This document shows, piece after piece, positions 15,254 through 24,170 of a stretch of DNA of 64,000 nucleotides. This DNA comes from Elusimicrobiota bacterium. Lineage in GTDB: Bacteria > Elusimicrobiota > Elusimicrobia > FEN-1173 > JAKLIF01. The translations under genes and the position numbers were made by a program. The stretch lies in NCBI GenBank assembly GCA_022709755.1, contig JAKLIF010000001.1:382661-446660 (forward strand), in the 5' to 3' direction. Numbering within the stretch: the first letter of the stretch is position 1; each line of letters begins with the position of its first letter. Under the pieces are notes generated by a model. The model was not told the DNA's origin. It did not search any database and saw nothing but the letters and a program-made list of their open reading frames with translations.

Positions 15254-16453
15254 TTACGGCGCGGCGGGAGACGGGAGAGCGAAGTCCTCCCCCAGGATGA
15301 CCTCCACGTCGGCCCGGATCTTTGGATTGATCTCGCTGAAGATGGATTGGATGCCCAACTGCCGGGCGACCACGCTGGCCTTCTCGAACTGGCCGGACCG
15401 GTCCATGATCCGCGTCTTGGTCTGGCGGAGTTCATAGTTGCCGTAATCGAGGACGTCGAACCCTTCTTTCCGGAGCAGCCGGGTCACCTCCAGGGCCAAC
15501 CCGGCGCGACCGCTGGCATTCCAGACCCGGACGGTCACCGCGCGGTTCTCCCCCACCACAGGAACAGGTGTCTCCACCGGCGTGCCCTGGATCTGTTGCA
15601 GGGTCATCATGGCGCGGGGGCGGTCCACCTCCAGGTACAGGCCGCGCGGGCGGCTGGGAAGCAGGTGGGGGTTCAGCCGATCCGAACTCCAATGCCGGGC
15701 CTCCATCCCCATCAACAGGAGGTCCCATGTCTTGAAATTGGTATGGAACCGGGAGACCACCGTCATGAAGATCCGCGGCCAGCGCACCACCATCAACGGC
15801 GAAGCCAGCCTGTCGATGATGGTCTTCAGGAACTCCAACTGGCGGAGGATGCGGCCCCGGTCGCCGCTGTGGCCCCGGTAACGGACGAACATCAACGCTT
15901 CGTGCCCCGTCAGGTGGTGGTCGCCCGCTTCCTTATGGAAATGGTAATTGCCGGCGTTGTCGTCGTAATGCATCGGCTCGTCGAGATGGACCCGGACCCC
16001 CCCCAGCAGTTCGACGAGCTGGCGGAACCCGTCGTAATCCACGTGGATGTAATAAGAAGGATTGAAAATGCTGGCTTCGAAGGACAGGAGCGTGGAGGAG
16101 GCCTCCATGACGGCGCGGGCCGCCTTGCGCACGTTCTGCGACACCCCGTAATGGTAGGCGAACACCTCGTTGATGCGGCGGAACCGATAGCCCGGGATGC
16201 TGATCTTGGTATCCCGCGGGATCGACAGCACGTCCAACTTGGCGTTCTGCGGATTGTAATTCCACACCATCAGCGTGTCCGAATGACGGGAATAATCGAC
16301 GAGGTCCGTCCCGATGAGCACCCCGTTGAGCGGGCGGCCTTCCCGCAGGGATTGAGCCACCGACGACTGCGCCGTCAAGAAGGCGCTCCCCAGGATAAGC
16401 CCCACTCCCAGGAGAGCCAACAGATGGATGATGCCAACGCGCGGTGTTTTCAT
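15254..16453 (-). CDS. LCP (LytR-CpsA-Psr) family protein with LytR C-terminal domain
   Basis: The 399-residue protein has one N-terminal membrane segment (IIHLLALLGVGLILGSAFLT), then an LCP domain with GVLIGTDLVDYSRHSDTLMV, DVLSIPRDTKISIPGYRFRR and the Arg-rich VRYRGHSGDRGRILRQLEFL. A LytR_C domain follows from about residue 305 (VTVRVWNASGRAGLALEVTR). LCP enzymes transfer lipid-linked glycans onto peptidoglycan or other acceptors. In diderms the substrate is often unknown. Four membrane glycosyltransferase-like genes lie just upstream in the same direction, which may supply its glycan. The start at 16453 has only a weak Shine-Dalgarno. Confidence 0.88.
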   Translation of the reverse strand: MKTPRVGIIHLLALLGVGLILGSAFLTAQSSVAQSLREGRPLNGVLIGTDLVDYSRHSDTLMVWNYNPQNAKLDVLSIPRDTKISIPGYRFRRINEVFAYHYGVSQNVRKAARAVMEASSTLLSFEASIFNPSYYIHVDYDGFRQLVELLGGVRVHLDEPMHYDDNAGNYHFHKEAGDHHLTGHEALMFVRYRGHSGDRGRILRQLEFLKTIIDRLASPLMVVRWPRIFMTVVSRFHTNFKTWDLLLMGMEARHWSSDRLNPHLLPSRPRGLYLEVDRPRAMMTLQQIQGTPVETPVPVVGENRAVTVRVWNASGRAGLALEVTRLLRKEGFDVLDYGNYELRQTKTRIMDRSGQFEKASVVARQLGIQSIFSEINPKIRADVEVILGEDFALPSPAAP

Positions 16454-16571
16454 GTTCGATCCATTTCCCGACACATTTTTACAAAATTTCAAAACCCCTT
16501 GCACGCACTATCGCGGCCCGACCGGGGTAAATAAACCCGCCGGCGGACCCTCTCGCCGGAAGCGACCGCCT

Positions 16572-18206
16572 TCAGCCGGACGGCCAGATCGACCCGTTAT
16601 AGCGGGGATCCGACGCCTCGCGGTCCCATTGATACACGTTGAACATCGCATAGCCGTCCCGATCATGGAACGCGGCGATCTCCCTGAAACGGCGACCATG
16701 CTGCCGTTGCCAAACCAGCAAGGGATCCACGTCGCCGTGCGTGAAAAATCCGGGGCGGATGAACGTGATCGTTCCGGAAGGTTTGATCTTCCGCCCGTCG
16801 TCCTCCATGATGTAATACCAGTCTCGAATGACCGGGACTTCAGGGGCCAGGAAAAAAAGGTTCTCCAAAACCTCCTGCGTCGAGACGATGGGGATGGCGG
16901 GGTCCCTCCCGTATTCTTGCCGGATCCACCGCGCCAGTTCGTAGACCGCCATGCTCGACCGGCGCATCCCGCCGACCGTGTGTATCCGGACGAAATAGTG
17001 ACCCAAAGAAACAAGTTCGGACGCGAGGAGGACCACAAAAAACAGCGCGATCGGAATGAACCATTTCCTTCCCCGTCTGAGATACGCCACGAGATCCGCG
17101 CCCATCATCGCGAGCAACAGCTGGGGGAACGGATAGATCACGAACACGTGGTGCGGGTCGCATTTAAAACTGAGGACGGCCGCCAAGACCAGGGCGCCGG
17201 TGAACGCCGGCGGGGACAGCCACCGGAACATCTCCTCCGGCCGGGCCACGCTCTTCACCCCGCGAAAGACCGCCCACAGGACCGCCAAAACGACGACCCA
17301 CGGATATATTCCGTTCCCCGCATAAGCCGACGGATCACCGGCCGAATGGAAACAGTAGTCGAAGAAATACCGTCCAGAGAGCATGTCCCTCAGGACCGCC
17401 AGCACATCAGCCGGAGCCCCCCCCGCCTTGCCCTGCGGGCTCAGGTAGAGGACCTGGTTGACGAGCCGTTGGGAGTTCCGGAGCAATAGAACGGCCAGAG
17501 GAAGGAAAGCCGAGACCACGGTCCCGATGAATTTCCATCGTTGACGCCAATCCCGTAGGTTGAATTTCCGCCAGATGGACGGGGACCATACCAGGCCGAC
17601 CACGACGATACCGAAGATTACCCATGAGAACCACAAGCGGGATCCCAAACCGAGGGACAGCAGGAAGAGTCCCCCCCACAGATAGATGAACCGGTCGCGG
17701 TCCCACCAACGGGAGAGGAGATAGAGACAGCCCGTCGAATACAAGATCATCGAGGAGACCTGGTAGAAACCGACTTTGAATCCGATGATGAGCGGGGAGT
17801 GGATGACCATCAAAAAAACGGTGCCATGGGCGACCGTCTCACCGTAGACCCGTCTGACGAACAAGAACGTCATCAACAGGGTCAACAGTCCGCACGCGAT
17901 GGGCCATACGCGAACCAACATCCAAGAACGGCCGATGGCGTAAAACGCCGGGAACATCAAGTAACTCGTGATGTTTCCGTGATAGAGACGGGTCTTTCCG
18001 AAACCCATGGACAGCAGATCCCGCCACTCTCCCGCCTTCAGCTGTTCCGCCCAGCGACAGGACTGAACCTCGTTCTGCAGCGTGTCGTGGACATATCCGG
18101 GGCGGTTCAGATAGCTGAGGGTCAGGAGAAGATAGAGAGCCATCAATCCGGCCAAAGGCCAGATCCCCTTAAGAACGGAGGCGGGCGGGTTCAAGGGACT
18201 CGGCAT
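16572..18206 (-). CDS. Polytopic GT-C (PMT_2/ArnT-like) glycosyltransferase family protein, copy 1
   Basis: The 544-residue inner-membrane protein has about ten hydrophobic segments and a soluble C-terminal part. It shares with five other proteins in this window the order: acidic first external loop (NEVQSC here), LYHGNITSYLMFPAFYAIG, a long RxYG turn, GSRLWFSWVIFG, then HHVFVIYPFPQLLLA. The topology and acidic loop match GT-C enzymes that use polyprenyl-phosphate sugars, but I cannot assign donor or acceptor. It starts three bases after the upstream copy ends, so the two are one transcript with the LCP gene. Confidence 0.7.
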   Translation of the reverse strand: MPSPLNPPASVLKGIWPLAGLMALYLLLTLSYLNRPGYVHDTLQNEVQSCRWAEQLKAGEWRDLLSMGFGKTRLYHGNITSYLMFPAFYAIGRSWMLVRVWPIACGLLTLLMTFLFVRRVYGETVAHGTVFLMVIHSPLIIGFKVGFYQVSSMILYSTGCLYLLSRWWDRDRFIYLWGGLFLLSLGLGSRLWFSWVIFGIVVVGLVWSPSIWRKFNLRDWRQRWKFIGTVVSAFLPLAVLLLRNSQRLVNQVLYLSPQGKAGGAPADVLAVLRDMLSGRYFFDYCFHSAGDPSAYAGNGIYPWVVVLAVLWAVFRGVKSVARPEEMFRWLSPPAFTGALVLAAVLSFKCDPHHVFVIYPFPQLLLAMMGADLVAYLRRGRKWFIPIALFFVVLLASELVSLGHYFVRIHTVGGMRRSSMAVYELARWIRQEYGRDPAIPIVSTQEVLENLFFLAPEVPVIRDWYYIMEDDGRKIKPSGTITFIRPGFFTHGDVDPLLVWQRQHGRRFREIAAFHDRDGYAMFNVYQWDREASDPRYNGSIWPSG

Positions 18207-18209
18207 CTT

Positions 18210-19844
18210 CTATCCCCGCCTCTCATACCGATAGATCTCATAAATGGGCGACCCATCGCAATCGAAGAATTGGTGTATCAACCGCAACGTCCTCTTCCGC
18301 GCGACAGCCTCTTGTTCCGCGATCTTGATGTGTCCCGAACTGAAATAAGATTCGCCGGGTACATATCGGACAAACAGGACATTCTGCTTCGGATACCGGT
18401 CCAGGAGCGCCGGCACCAAATGGTTGGAATATTGATCGATCAGCCGATTCCATGTCCAGTCCGCCAAGACCAGGTTGTTCCGAGTGTCGATGCCGCAGCA
18501 GATCCGATCGACGGTCCCCGTCGCGATCTCTTTCCGGAGGGCGACTTTGAGGTCCCCCATCCGGTCCGTGGCCGTCCGGCAAGCGCCGACAGTCTTGAAT
18601 TCCGCGTCATACCGCCGGGCCACGCGGACTTCCCCGCGCAGGATGACGGTCATCATCACCGCGACGGCGACCGAACCGGGGATCCTCTTCCCGAGCAGCG
18701 CGTATACATCCCAGAAACAGAGCGCCAAAACCATCTGGGGAAAGGGATACACGGCGAAATAATGGTGGGAGAGGTTCTTCCAAGCCGCCAGGGAGAACAG
18801 GATCATCCCCATGAAGACAGACACGACCCACAATTCTTTCGGCCGACGCCAATTCCATGCGGTCCGGATCAATAACCACACGACGCCGGCGCCGACGAAC
18901 CACGCATACAGCCGATGGGGGGTGACCGAATGTCCCGACATGAACAAGCGATGAAAAAACTGCTGTCCGCTCAGCAACGAAAGGGGCCCTTCCGACAACT
19001 GTTCCCATACCCCAAGGGGTCTGTCCAAGCCCAGCTTCGTGCGGGTCAGCATCACCACGAGGGAACTGTCCCTGTATTCCGTGACAACAGCCCACAGGAT
19101 GATCGGGGAAACACACAACAGTCCCTTCAGGAACAATCGGAACACCGGGGCCGGACCGGTCCAGGAAAATCGTTTCCACACCCGGCCCTGGAGGAGGATC
19201 GCACTGAAACAAAGGCCGCCGATGAACATGACGAACCAGAGACGCGTCCCAAGCCCGACGGCCATCGGGAACATGGCCGCACAATAATAGCCGGCCTTTT
19301 TCGTATCCCACCATTGGTTCAACAGATACATGGTCCCCATGGAAAAGACCAGCATGTAGGAGACGAGGAAATTCCCGTCTTTGACCCCGTAGATGAACGA
19401 CGGGTGAAGGGACGTGAGGAGGAGGGCCAACGCCGCCGGAAGGACGCCAAAAGCCTTTCTCATGAACGCGTACATCAAGAGCAGCGTGAAGACGGCGCCA
19501 CCCACCGACCAGAGTTTCAACAACGTCAGGCTGGCGCCGAAAACATAATAAAACGGCATCATCAAATAACTCGTCACGAAACCATGGTAGAGCGGGAAAC
19601 GTCCGAAATCCGGATGACGCCAGAGCGACTTCCCGTCCTCGAACGAATAGGCCCAGGAGGCCGAACGGAATTCGTCGTCCAAATTATCAAAGACCATCCC
19701 CGGAGAATGAAAGTGGCGCGTCACCCAATACGCGAAGAAAGACACGACCAGGAGAACGCCGAGGACTTCCAGGAACAGCGAGAGACGTTCCCGGAAAAGA
19801 GAGGAATGAATCGGAGGAGGTGGAACGTCCCCGGAGGCACTCAT
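18210..19844 (-). CDS. Polytopic GT-C (PMT_2/ArnT-like) glycosyltransferase family protein, copy 2
   Basis: This 544-residue paralogue has the same length as copy 1. Family marks are the acidic loop DNLDDEFRSASWAYSF, FPLYHGFVTSYLMMPFYYVF, RKAFG, GTRLWFVMFIGG and SHHYFAVYPFPQMVLALCF. The DDE cluster in the first external loop is the best candidate for the catalytic acidic residues. The C-terminal 150 residues are soluble and diverge most among copies, so they may set acceptor specificity. Its ATG overlaps the yqeK stop as ATGA, so this gene family has become translationally coupled to a housekeeping gene. Confidence 0.7.
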   Translation of the reverse strand: MSASGDVPPPPIHSSLFRERLSLFLEVLGVLLVVSFFAYWVTRHFHSPGMVFDNLDDEFRSASWAYSFEDGKSLWRHPDFGRFPLYHGFVTSYLMMPFYYVFGASLTLLKLWSVGGAVFTLLLMYAFMRKAFGVLPAALALLLTSLHPSFIYGVKDGNFLVSYMLVFSMGTMYLLNQWWDTKKAGYYCAAMFPMAVGLGTRLWFVMFIGGLCFSAILLQGRVWKRFSWTGPAPVFRLFLKGLLCVSPIILWAVVTEYRDSSLVVMLTRTKLGLDRPLGVWEQLSEGPLSLLSGQQFFHRLFMSGHSVTPHRLYAWFVGAGVVWLLIRTAWNWRRPKELWVVSVFMGMILFSLAAWKNLSHHYFAVYPFPQMVLALCFWDVYALLGKRIPGSVAVAVMMTVILRGEVRVARRYDAEFKTVGACRTATDRMGDLKVALRKEIATGTVDRICCGIDTRNNLVLADWTWNRLIDQYSNHLVPALLDRYPKQNVLFVRYVPGESYFSSGHIKIAEQEAVARKRTLRLIHQFFDCDGSPIYEIYRYERRG

Positions 19845-20419
19845 ACGGGAAATCCGTTCAAAAGGGCGGTCAACAAGCGGAGGCTTTGTGGATGCGGCAC
19901 CCGGTGACGGGAGACGACGTGCCGGATCTTACCCATCACAGCCCGACGAAACGCTTCCTGAAAAGACCGTCTGGCCAGACGCCGGATCGAGGAAGAGGCC
20001 TTGAACCGCCGGTCCGACGAGGCATAATCCGCCACATAGACGATCTTCTCGAGGGTGGACATAGGAACCCGGCCCACCGTATGGCTCTCGATCGACTGCA
20101 AGACATCCCGATCGGTCAGACGGAACTCGCTCTGGGCGATCGTCCGGGAGACGGGACCGTGCAGAAGACCGGGCGTGTCCGCTGATCGAATGACAGAGGA
20201 TGGTTTCCGGCCGGATCGGAGGGCGTATCGACGAAGTCTCCCGATCGGGAGATCCCTGGCGCAATCGTGAAGAAGCCCGGCCCATCGGGCCCGATCGGGG
20301 GATATCCCCTGGCGGACCGCCAGTTCGGCGCAGAGCCGCATGACGTTCAACGAATGTCTGTATCGTTCCCCCGAAAGCCTCCTTCGGAGACACCTCCGCG
20401 CGGACAGGAAATCCTTCAT
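19841..20419 (-). CDS. yqeK: YqeK-type HD-domain hydrolase
   Basis: The 192-residue HD-superfamily protein has RYRHSLNVMRLCAELAVRQG and AGLLHDCARDLP (the HD pair at residues 51-52), then LLHGPVSR and SIESHTVGR, the usual metal-binding His/Asp order. YqeK proteins hydrolyse diadenosine tetraphosphate and are regularly coded beside nadD. The C-terminus (from about residue 140) is Arg-rich and slightly longer than usual. The ATG overlaps the nadD stop, and its own stop overlaps the next gene, both as ATGA. Confidence 0.88.
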   Translation of the reverse strand: MKDFLSARRCLRRRLSGERYRHSLNVMRLCAELAVRQGISPDRARWAGLLHDCARDLPIGRLRRYALRSGRKPSSVIRSADTPGLLHGPVSRTIAQSEFRLTDRDVLQSIESHTVGRVPMSTLEKIVYVADYASSDRRFKASSSIRRLARRSFQEAFRRAVMGKIRHVVSRHRVPHPQSLRLLTALLNGFPV

Positions 20420-21003
20420 CGATAGAGCCGGTTCTTCCGGATGTATCGCTGGACCGGAAAGGGCACGTCCCGTTTCCAGGAGAGGTTCTTCCCGACGACT
20501 CTTCGGATCTCCGTGGCGGCGATGGCGGGGAGTTTTTTCCGGAGGAAGATCGCTCTCTTCCGGATGACCGGCGGGATCGTCCTCCGCCCCTTCCCCGCGC
20601 GGCGGCCGACCACCGGGATACTGCGTTCCAATAACGTCTTCCAATTCCGCCACGAAGTGAACCGGCTCAACGAATCCTCGCCCATGAGAAGATACCACTG
20701 CGCCTTCGGATCGTGTCTCTGGAAGTGGGCCAAGGTGCGGACGGTGAACGAGGGGGAAGGGCCGCGAAGCTCATACGTCGAAACAACGAAATGCCTATAA
20801 GGCTTCGTCGCCAGAAGGAGCATCCGGTACCGGTGCCGGGCCGAGGACAGAGGCGATTCCGTCTTCAGAGGGGACCGCCGGGCCGGGACAAAATAGACCT
20901 TCTCCAACCCCAACTCCCGCCGGGCCGCCACCGCCAATTGGATGTGGGCCTGGTGGACGGGATCGAACGTCCCGCCGAACACCCCGTATCGCCGTTTCCT
21001 CAT
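20416..21003 (-). CDS. nadD: Nicotinate-nucleotide adenylyltransferase
   Basis: The 195-residue enzyme makes deamido-NAD from nicotinate mononucleotide and ATP. It has the nucleotidyltransferase motif GVFGGTFDPVHQAHIQLA at the N-terminus, VYFVPARRSPLK, LLMGEDSLSRFTSW and a C-terminal AIAATEIRRVVGKNLSW, which stands in for the common ISST/S-x-x-R motif. That last motif is altered (AATEIR). The start at 21003 has GGAGGGG upstream. It overlaps yqeK, as in many bacteria. Confidence 0.9.
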   Translation of the reverse strand: MRKRRYGVFGGTFDPVHQAHIQLAVAARRELGLEKVYFVPARRSPLKTESPLSSARHRYRMLLLATKPYRHFVVSTYELRGPSPSFTVRTLAHFQRHDPKAQWYLLMGEDSLSRFTSWRNWKTLLERSIPVVGRRAGKGRRTIPPVIRKRAIFLRKKLPAIAATEIRRVVGKNLSWKRDVPFPVQRYIRKNRLYR

Positions 21004-21055
21004 GGAAGCGTCTCCCCTCCATCCACTGGCCTTCGGCTGTTCCATTCTCATAATG

Positions 21056-22564
21056 CTAAATCCCCCTCCTCAACCACACACATCTAAAAAACGCTCTCCC
21101 CGATTCATCGACGATATCCCGCCGGGACATCTCCTTCAAATCGTATTGTCTTATGATTTCGCTATAACCGGCCCAATCATAATTTCCCTGGACATTAACC
21201 AACGGGACGACCATCATCCATCGCGCCACCCCTTGGGATTGATTCAGTGCAATCCTGACATTTTGATGGTCCATACAGGGCACGACCGCGTAATTCCAAA
21301 GAGTCAGGTTCCCATTCATGGCAACCCAGAGCGGATATTCCCGCGGAGCCCCGGCCACCACTTCATGCAACTGCAAAAAAACCCCGCCCTCTCGATCCGC
21401 CTGCCGGCGATATTCTTTCCACCCGGGTATCGCATTGAGAAGGATGAGCAGACATACCGCCCCCCCGCAGAAACCCCTGAGGCGGGGGAAGGGCAGGAGA
21501 CGCAGAGAACAACCGATCATGACCGCGATGACAATAAAAGTCAACGGATAGAAGAAAAAGAAATGGTGGGATAATTCACGCGGGCTCTTCCACGCGCACC
21601 AAAACATCGTCACGATAATGAACCACATCCAACCGACGATATCCCTCCGGCCGCGAACCAATGCCAGAACCATCCACAATCCCATCGCAATAAAGCAGAT
21701 CCAAAACGCGTGGGGGATGAATGTCTGAAAATTCGTCACCACGGAGGTGAAATGATATCGCATGAAATACTTTCCCGACACGACATCGTTAAACCAGCGC
21801 ACTATTTCCCATATTTGATGCGTATTGTCTCTGTTCTCATAAAACAGAAACAGCGTTTTCATCGTTATTTCACTCACAACAGAAATCAAAACGAACGGGA
21901 GTGCGCTCCAAACGATCGTCTTAAAAACCCTCGGCAAACCCCACCACTTCATCCCCCAAGGAAAAAAAACAACCGCACTCACGAAAAGACCCGCCAGGAA
22001 CCATATAAACCAGAGTCGGGTCATCATCCCCAAACCCGCCATGATCACACCAAAAGACAGCCACCTGGCATCTTTTGTAATCCACCAGCGATGAAACCCC
22101 AACAGGCATGCCGTGGAATAAAATATCGTGGTCGATTGATGGAAATTCCCGACCCGAACCGCTATCCCGAAGGCCGGATCGACGGCACAGAGGAACAGGA
22201 ATATCATTGCCTCCCATCTTCCGAACGCCTTCCGAATAAAAAAATATCCCACCAGAATCGTCCCAACCGCCCACGCCACCGGCCATAAACGGATCACTGT
22301 CCAACTCCCCCCAAACACGCAAAAGAACGGGAGCATCAGATAGGAATTAAGGTTTCCATGATAGAGGGGGCAGAGGCCGAAATAATTGCAGCCGGCGGCC
22401 CCCTTCAACCAAGCAAACCAATTTAGAGAGAGCAACTCATCTTCGTAGTCACGATAGATGAACTGAAATCCAGGGAAAAAGAAATCTTGAAGAACCAAGA
22501 CCATGAAGGAGGCGATCAGGATCCCCCCCAGTACCCATTCCCATCGAACCTCATCCCATCTCAT
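21056..22564 (-). CDS. Polytopic GT-C (PMT_2/ArnT-like) glycosyltransferase family protein, copy 3
   Basis: The protein has about 502 residues. Family marks are RDYEDELLSLNWFAWLKG, CPLYHGNLNSYLMLPFFCVF, RKAFGRWEA, GMMTRLWFIWFLAGLF and SHHFFFFYPLTFIVIAVMIG. It is closest to copy 4 next door, so the pair looks like a recent tandem duplication. The ATG at 22564 aligns with the MRGRGIPWEWV region of copy 4. An in-frame start at 22636 would overlap copy 4 by 17 bases and is less likely. Base composition is visibly more AT-rich than in nadD or proA. Donor and acceptor are unknown. Confidence 0.7.
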   Translation of the reverse strand: MRWDEVRWEWVLGGILIASFMVLVLQDFFFPGFQFIYRDYEDELLSLNWFAWLKGAAGCNYFGLCPLYHGNLNSYLMLPFFCVFGGSWTVIRLWPVAWAVGTILVGYFFIRKAFGRWEAMIFLFLCAVDPAFGIAVRVGNFHQSTTIFYSTACLLGFHRWWITKDARWLSFGVIMAGLGMMTRLWFIWFLAGLFVSAVVFFPWGMKWWGLPRVFKTIVWSALPFVLISVVSEITMKTLFLFYENRDNTHQIWEIVRWFNDVVSGKYFMRYHFTSVVTNFQTFIPHAFWICFIAMGLWMVLALVRGRRDIVGWMWFIIVTMFWCAWKSPRELSHHFFFFYPLTFIVIAVMIGCSLRLLPFPRLRGFCGGAVCLLILLNAIPGWKEYRRQADREGGVFLQLHEVVAGAPREYPLWVAMNGNLTLWNYAVVPCMDHQNVRIALNQSQGVARWMMVVPLVNVQGNYDWAGYSEIIRQYDLKEMSRRDIVDESGRAFFRCVWLRRGI

Positions 22565-22619
22565 CTTCACTGTGCAGTCATGTCCTTTCCATTCAACAAA
22601 GTCCCGTGGAAAAGCCGAG

Positions 22620-24140
22620 TCACCCTTCAACCACAATACATCGAAAATGAGGGCGGCCGGTCGTGTCAGAGATGTCCTCGTGCGATATCTGCCGGATGCC
22701 GTATTGGTTCAGGATATTGATATATTCTTCCGCGCTGAATTTCGGGCGGGACTCCACCAAGGACACAACGAGCACCCATCGGCGCGGCCGATCCTTCCGC
22801 TCCAGCATTTGTATCAGGTTTTGATGCAACAGACAGCCTGATATTTTCCGGCTCAACAGCGACATGTTATGGTTCATCCCCAGATAAACGGGATCGGAAC
22901 GTTCACCATCCTCGACCCAACGTCTCAACTTCGGGATCATCTCCCCCTCCACGCTCAAGCACCGGTGATATTCCGTCCAGCCCGGAATGGCATCGAGAAC
23001 GATGAGCATGCCGAGGACCGCCACGCAAGCGCCTTTCATCGCCGGGGTCCGAAGGAGCCGGAACAAGGCGCCCAGCATAACCGCCAAAACGAAGAAAACC
23101 ATCGGATAAAAGATGAAGAAGTGATGCGACAGTTCCCGGGGACTCGCCCAAGCGCACAGAAACATCGCGGCGAGGACACTCCACATCCACCCCATGGCGT
23201 CGTATTGTTTTTTGATGCATTTGACCGCGACCCAGACCCCCATCGCGACGAAACAGATCCAAAACGCGGCGGGGATGAACGAGTCAAAACCCGTCTGGGC
23301 CGAAACAAAATGGTATTTCATGAAATACCTTCCCGACACCATCCCGTTGAACCCGTCCAACAGGTCGCCTATCCGCTGAGAGCGGTCGCGATGGGCATAG
23401 AAGATCGGGATCGTCCGGGACACCGCCTCGCTGAAGGCGCCGACCAAGGCGAACGGGAGCGCGCTCCAGGCGATCGTCTTCAAGAAACTCGGCCGGCGCG
23501 AACTTTCCAGTATCAAAAAATAAAAGAAGGCTCCCCCGACCACAAGCCCCGCGATGAACCATGCAAACCAGAGCCGGGTCATCATCCCCAGACAGGCCAT
23601 CGCCACTCCGAAAGACAACCACCGGGACCGTCCCGTGGCCTGCCACCGGTAAAACCCGAAGAGACACGCCGTGGAGAAAAAGAGGAGCGTCGATTGATGG
23701 TCATTCCCGGTCCGGACCCCCAGGATGAACGCCGGATTGACGGCGCAGAGGAGCATGAAAGTCATCGCCTCAAACCGGCCGAACGCCTTTCGGAGGAACA
23801 GATATCCGAGCGCCAGCGTGCCCACGCCCCAGACCACCGGTCCGAGACGGATGATCGTCCAACTGACGCCGAAAAACCAGAAAAAGGGGAGCATCAGATA
23901 GGCGTTCAGATAACCGTGGTACAGGGGAATGAGACCGAAACGATTCCACGGCATCGATCCTTTGAGCCAATGCATCCAATCGATCGACAGGAACACATCC
24001 TCATATGTCCCGTAAATGAAGCGGTGTCCCGGGAAATAAAAATCCCGTGACGTCAAAAACACGAAGAGACCCGCGAGGAGCCCCCCAAAGACCCACTCCC
24101 ACGGGATGCCCCTCCCTCTCATTCTCACGGGAAAACGCAT
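22620..24140 (-). CDS. Polytopic GT-C (PMT_2/ArnT-like) glycosyltransferase family protein, copy 4
   Basis: The 506-residue protein has GTYEDVFLSIDWMHWLKG, IPLYHGYLNAYLMLPFFWFF, LRKAFGRFEAMTFMLL, GMMTRLWFAWFIAGLV and SHHFFIFYPMVFFVLAVMLG. The acidic ED pair of the first external loop and the HHFF-x-x-YP motif are conserved with copies 2 and 3. The soluble C-terminus (about residues 400-506) resembles that of copy 3. Starts at 24140 and 24122 are both possible, and neither has a strong Shine-Dalgarno. It lies 30 bases after proA. Confidence 0.7.
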   Translation of the reverse strand: MRFPVRMRGRGIPWEWVFGGLLAGLFVFLTSRDFYFPGHRFIYGTYEDVFLSIDWMHWLKGSMPWNRFGLIPLYHGYLNAYLMLPFFWFFGVSWTIIRLGPVVWGVGTLALGYLFLRKAFGRFEAMTFMLLCAVNPAFILGVRTGNDHQSTLLFFSTACLFGFYRWQATGRSRWLSFGVAMACLGMMTRLWFAWFIAGLVVGGAFFYFLILESSRRPSFLKTIAWSALPFALVGAFSEAVSRTIPIFYAHRDRSQRIGDLLDGFNGMVSGRYFMKYHFVSAQTGFDSFIPAAFWICFVAMGVWVAVKCIKKQYDAMGWMWSVLAAMFLCAWASPRELSHHFFIFYPMVFFVLAVMLGALFRLLRTPAMKGACVAVLGMLIVLDAIPGWTEYHRCLSVEGEMIPKLRRWVEDGERSDPVYLGMNHNMSLLSRKISGCLLHQNLIQMLERKDRPRRWVLVVSLVESRPKFSAEEYINILNQYGIRQISHEDISDTTGRPHFRCIVVEG

Positions 24141-24170
24141 TCCCGGAAGGGGATATCGATCATTTTCAAA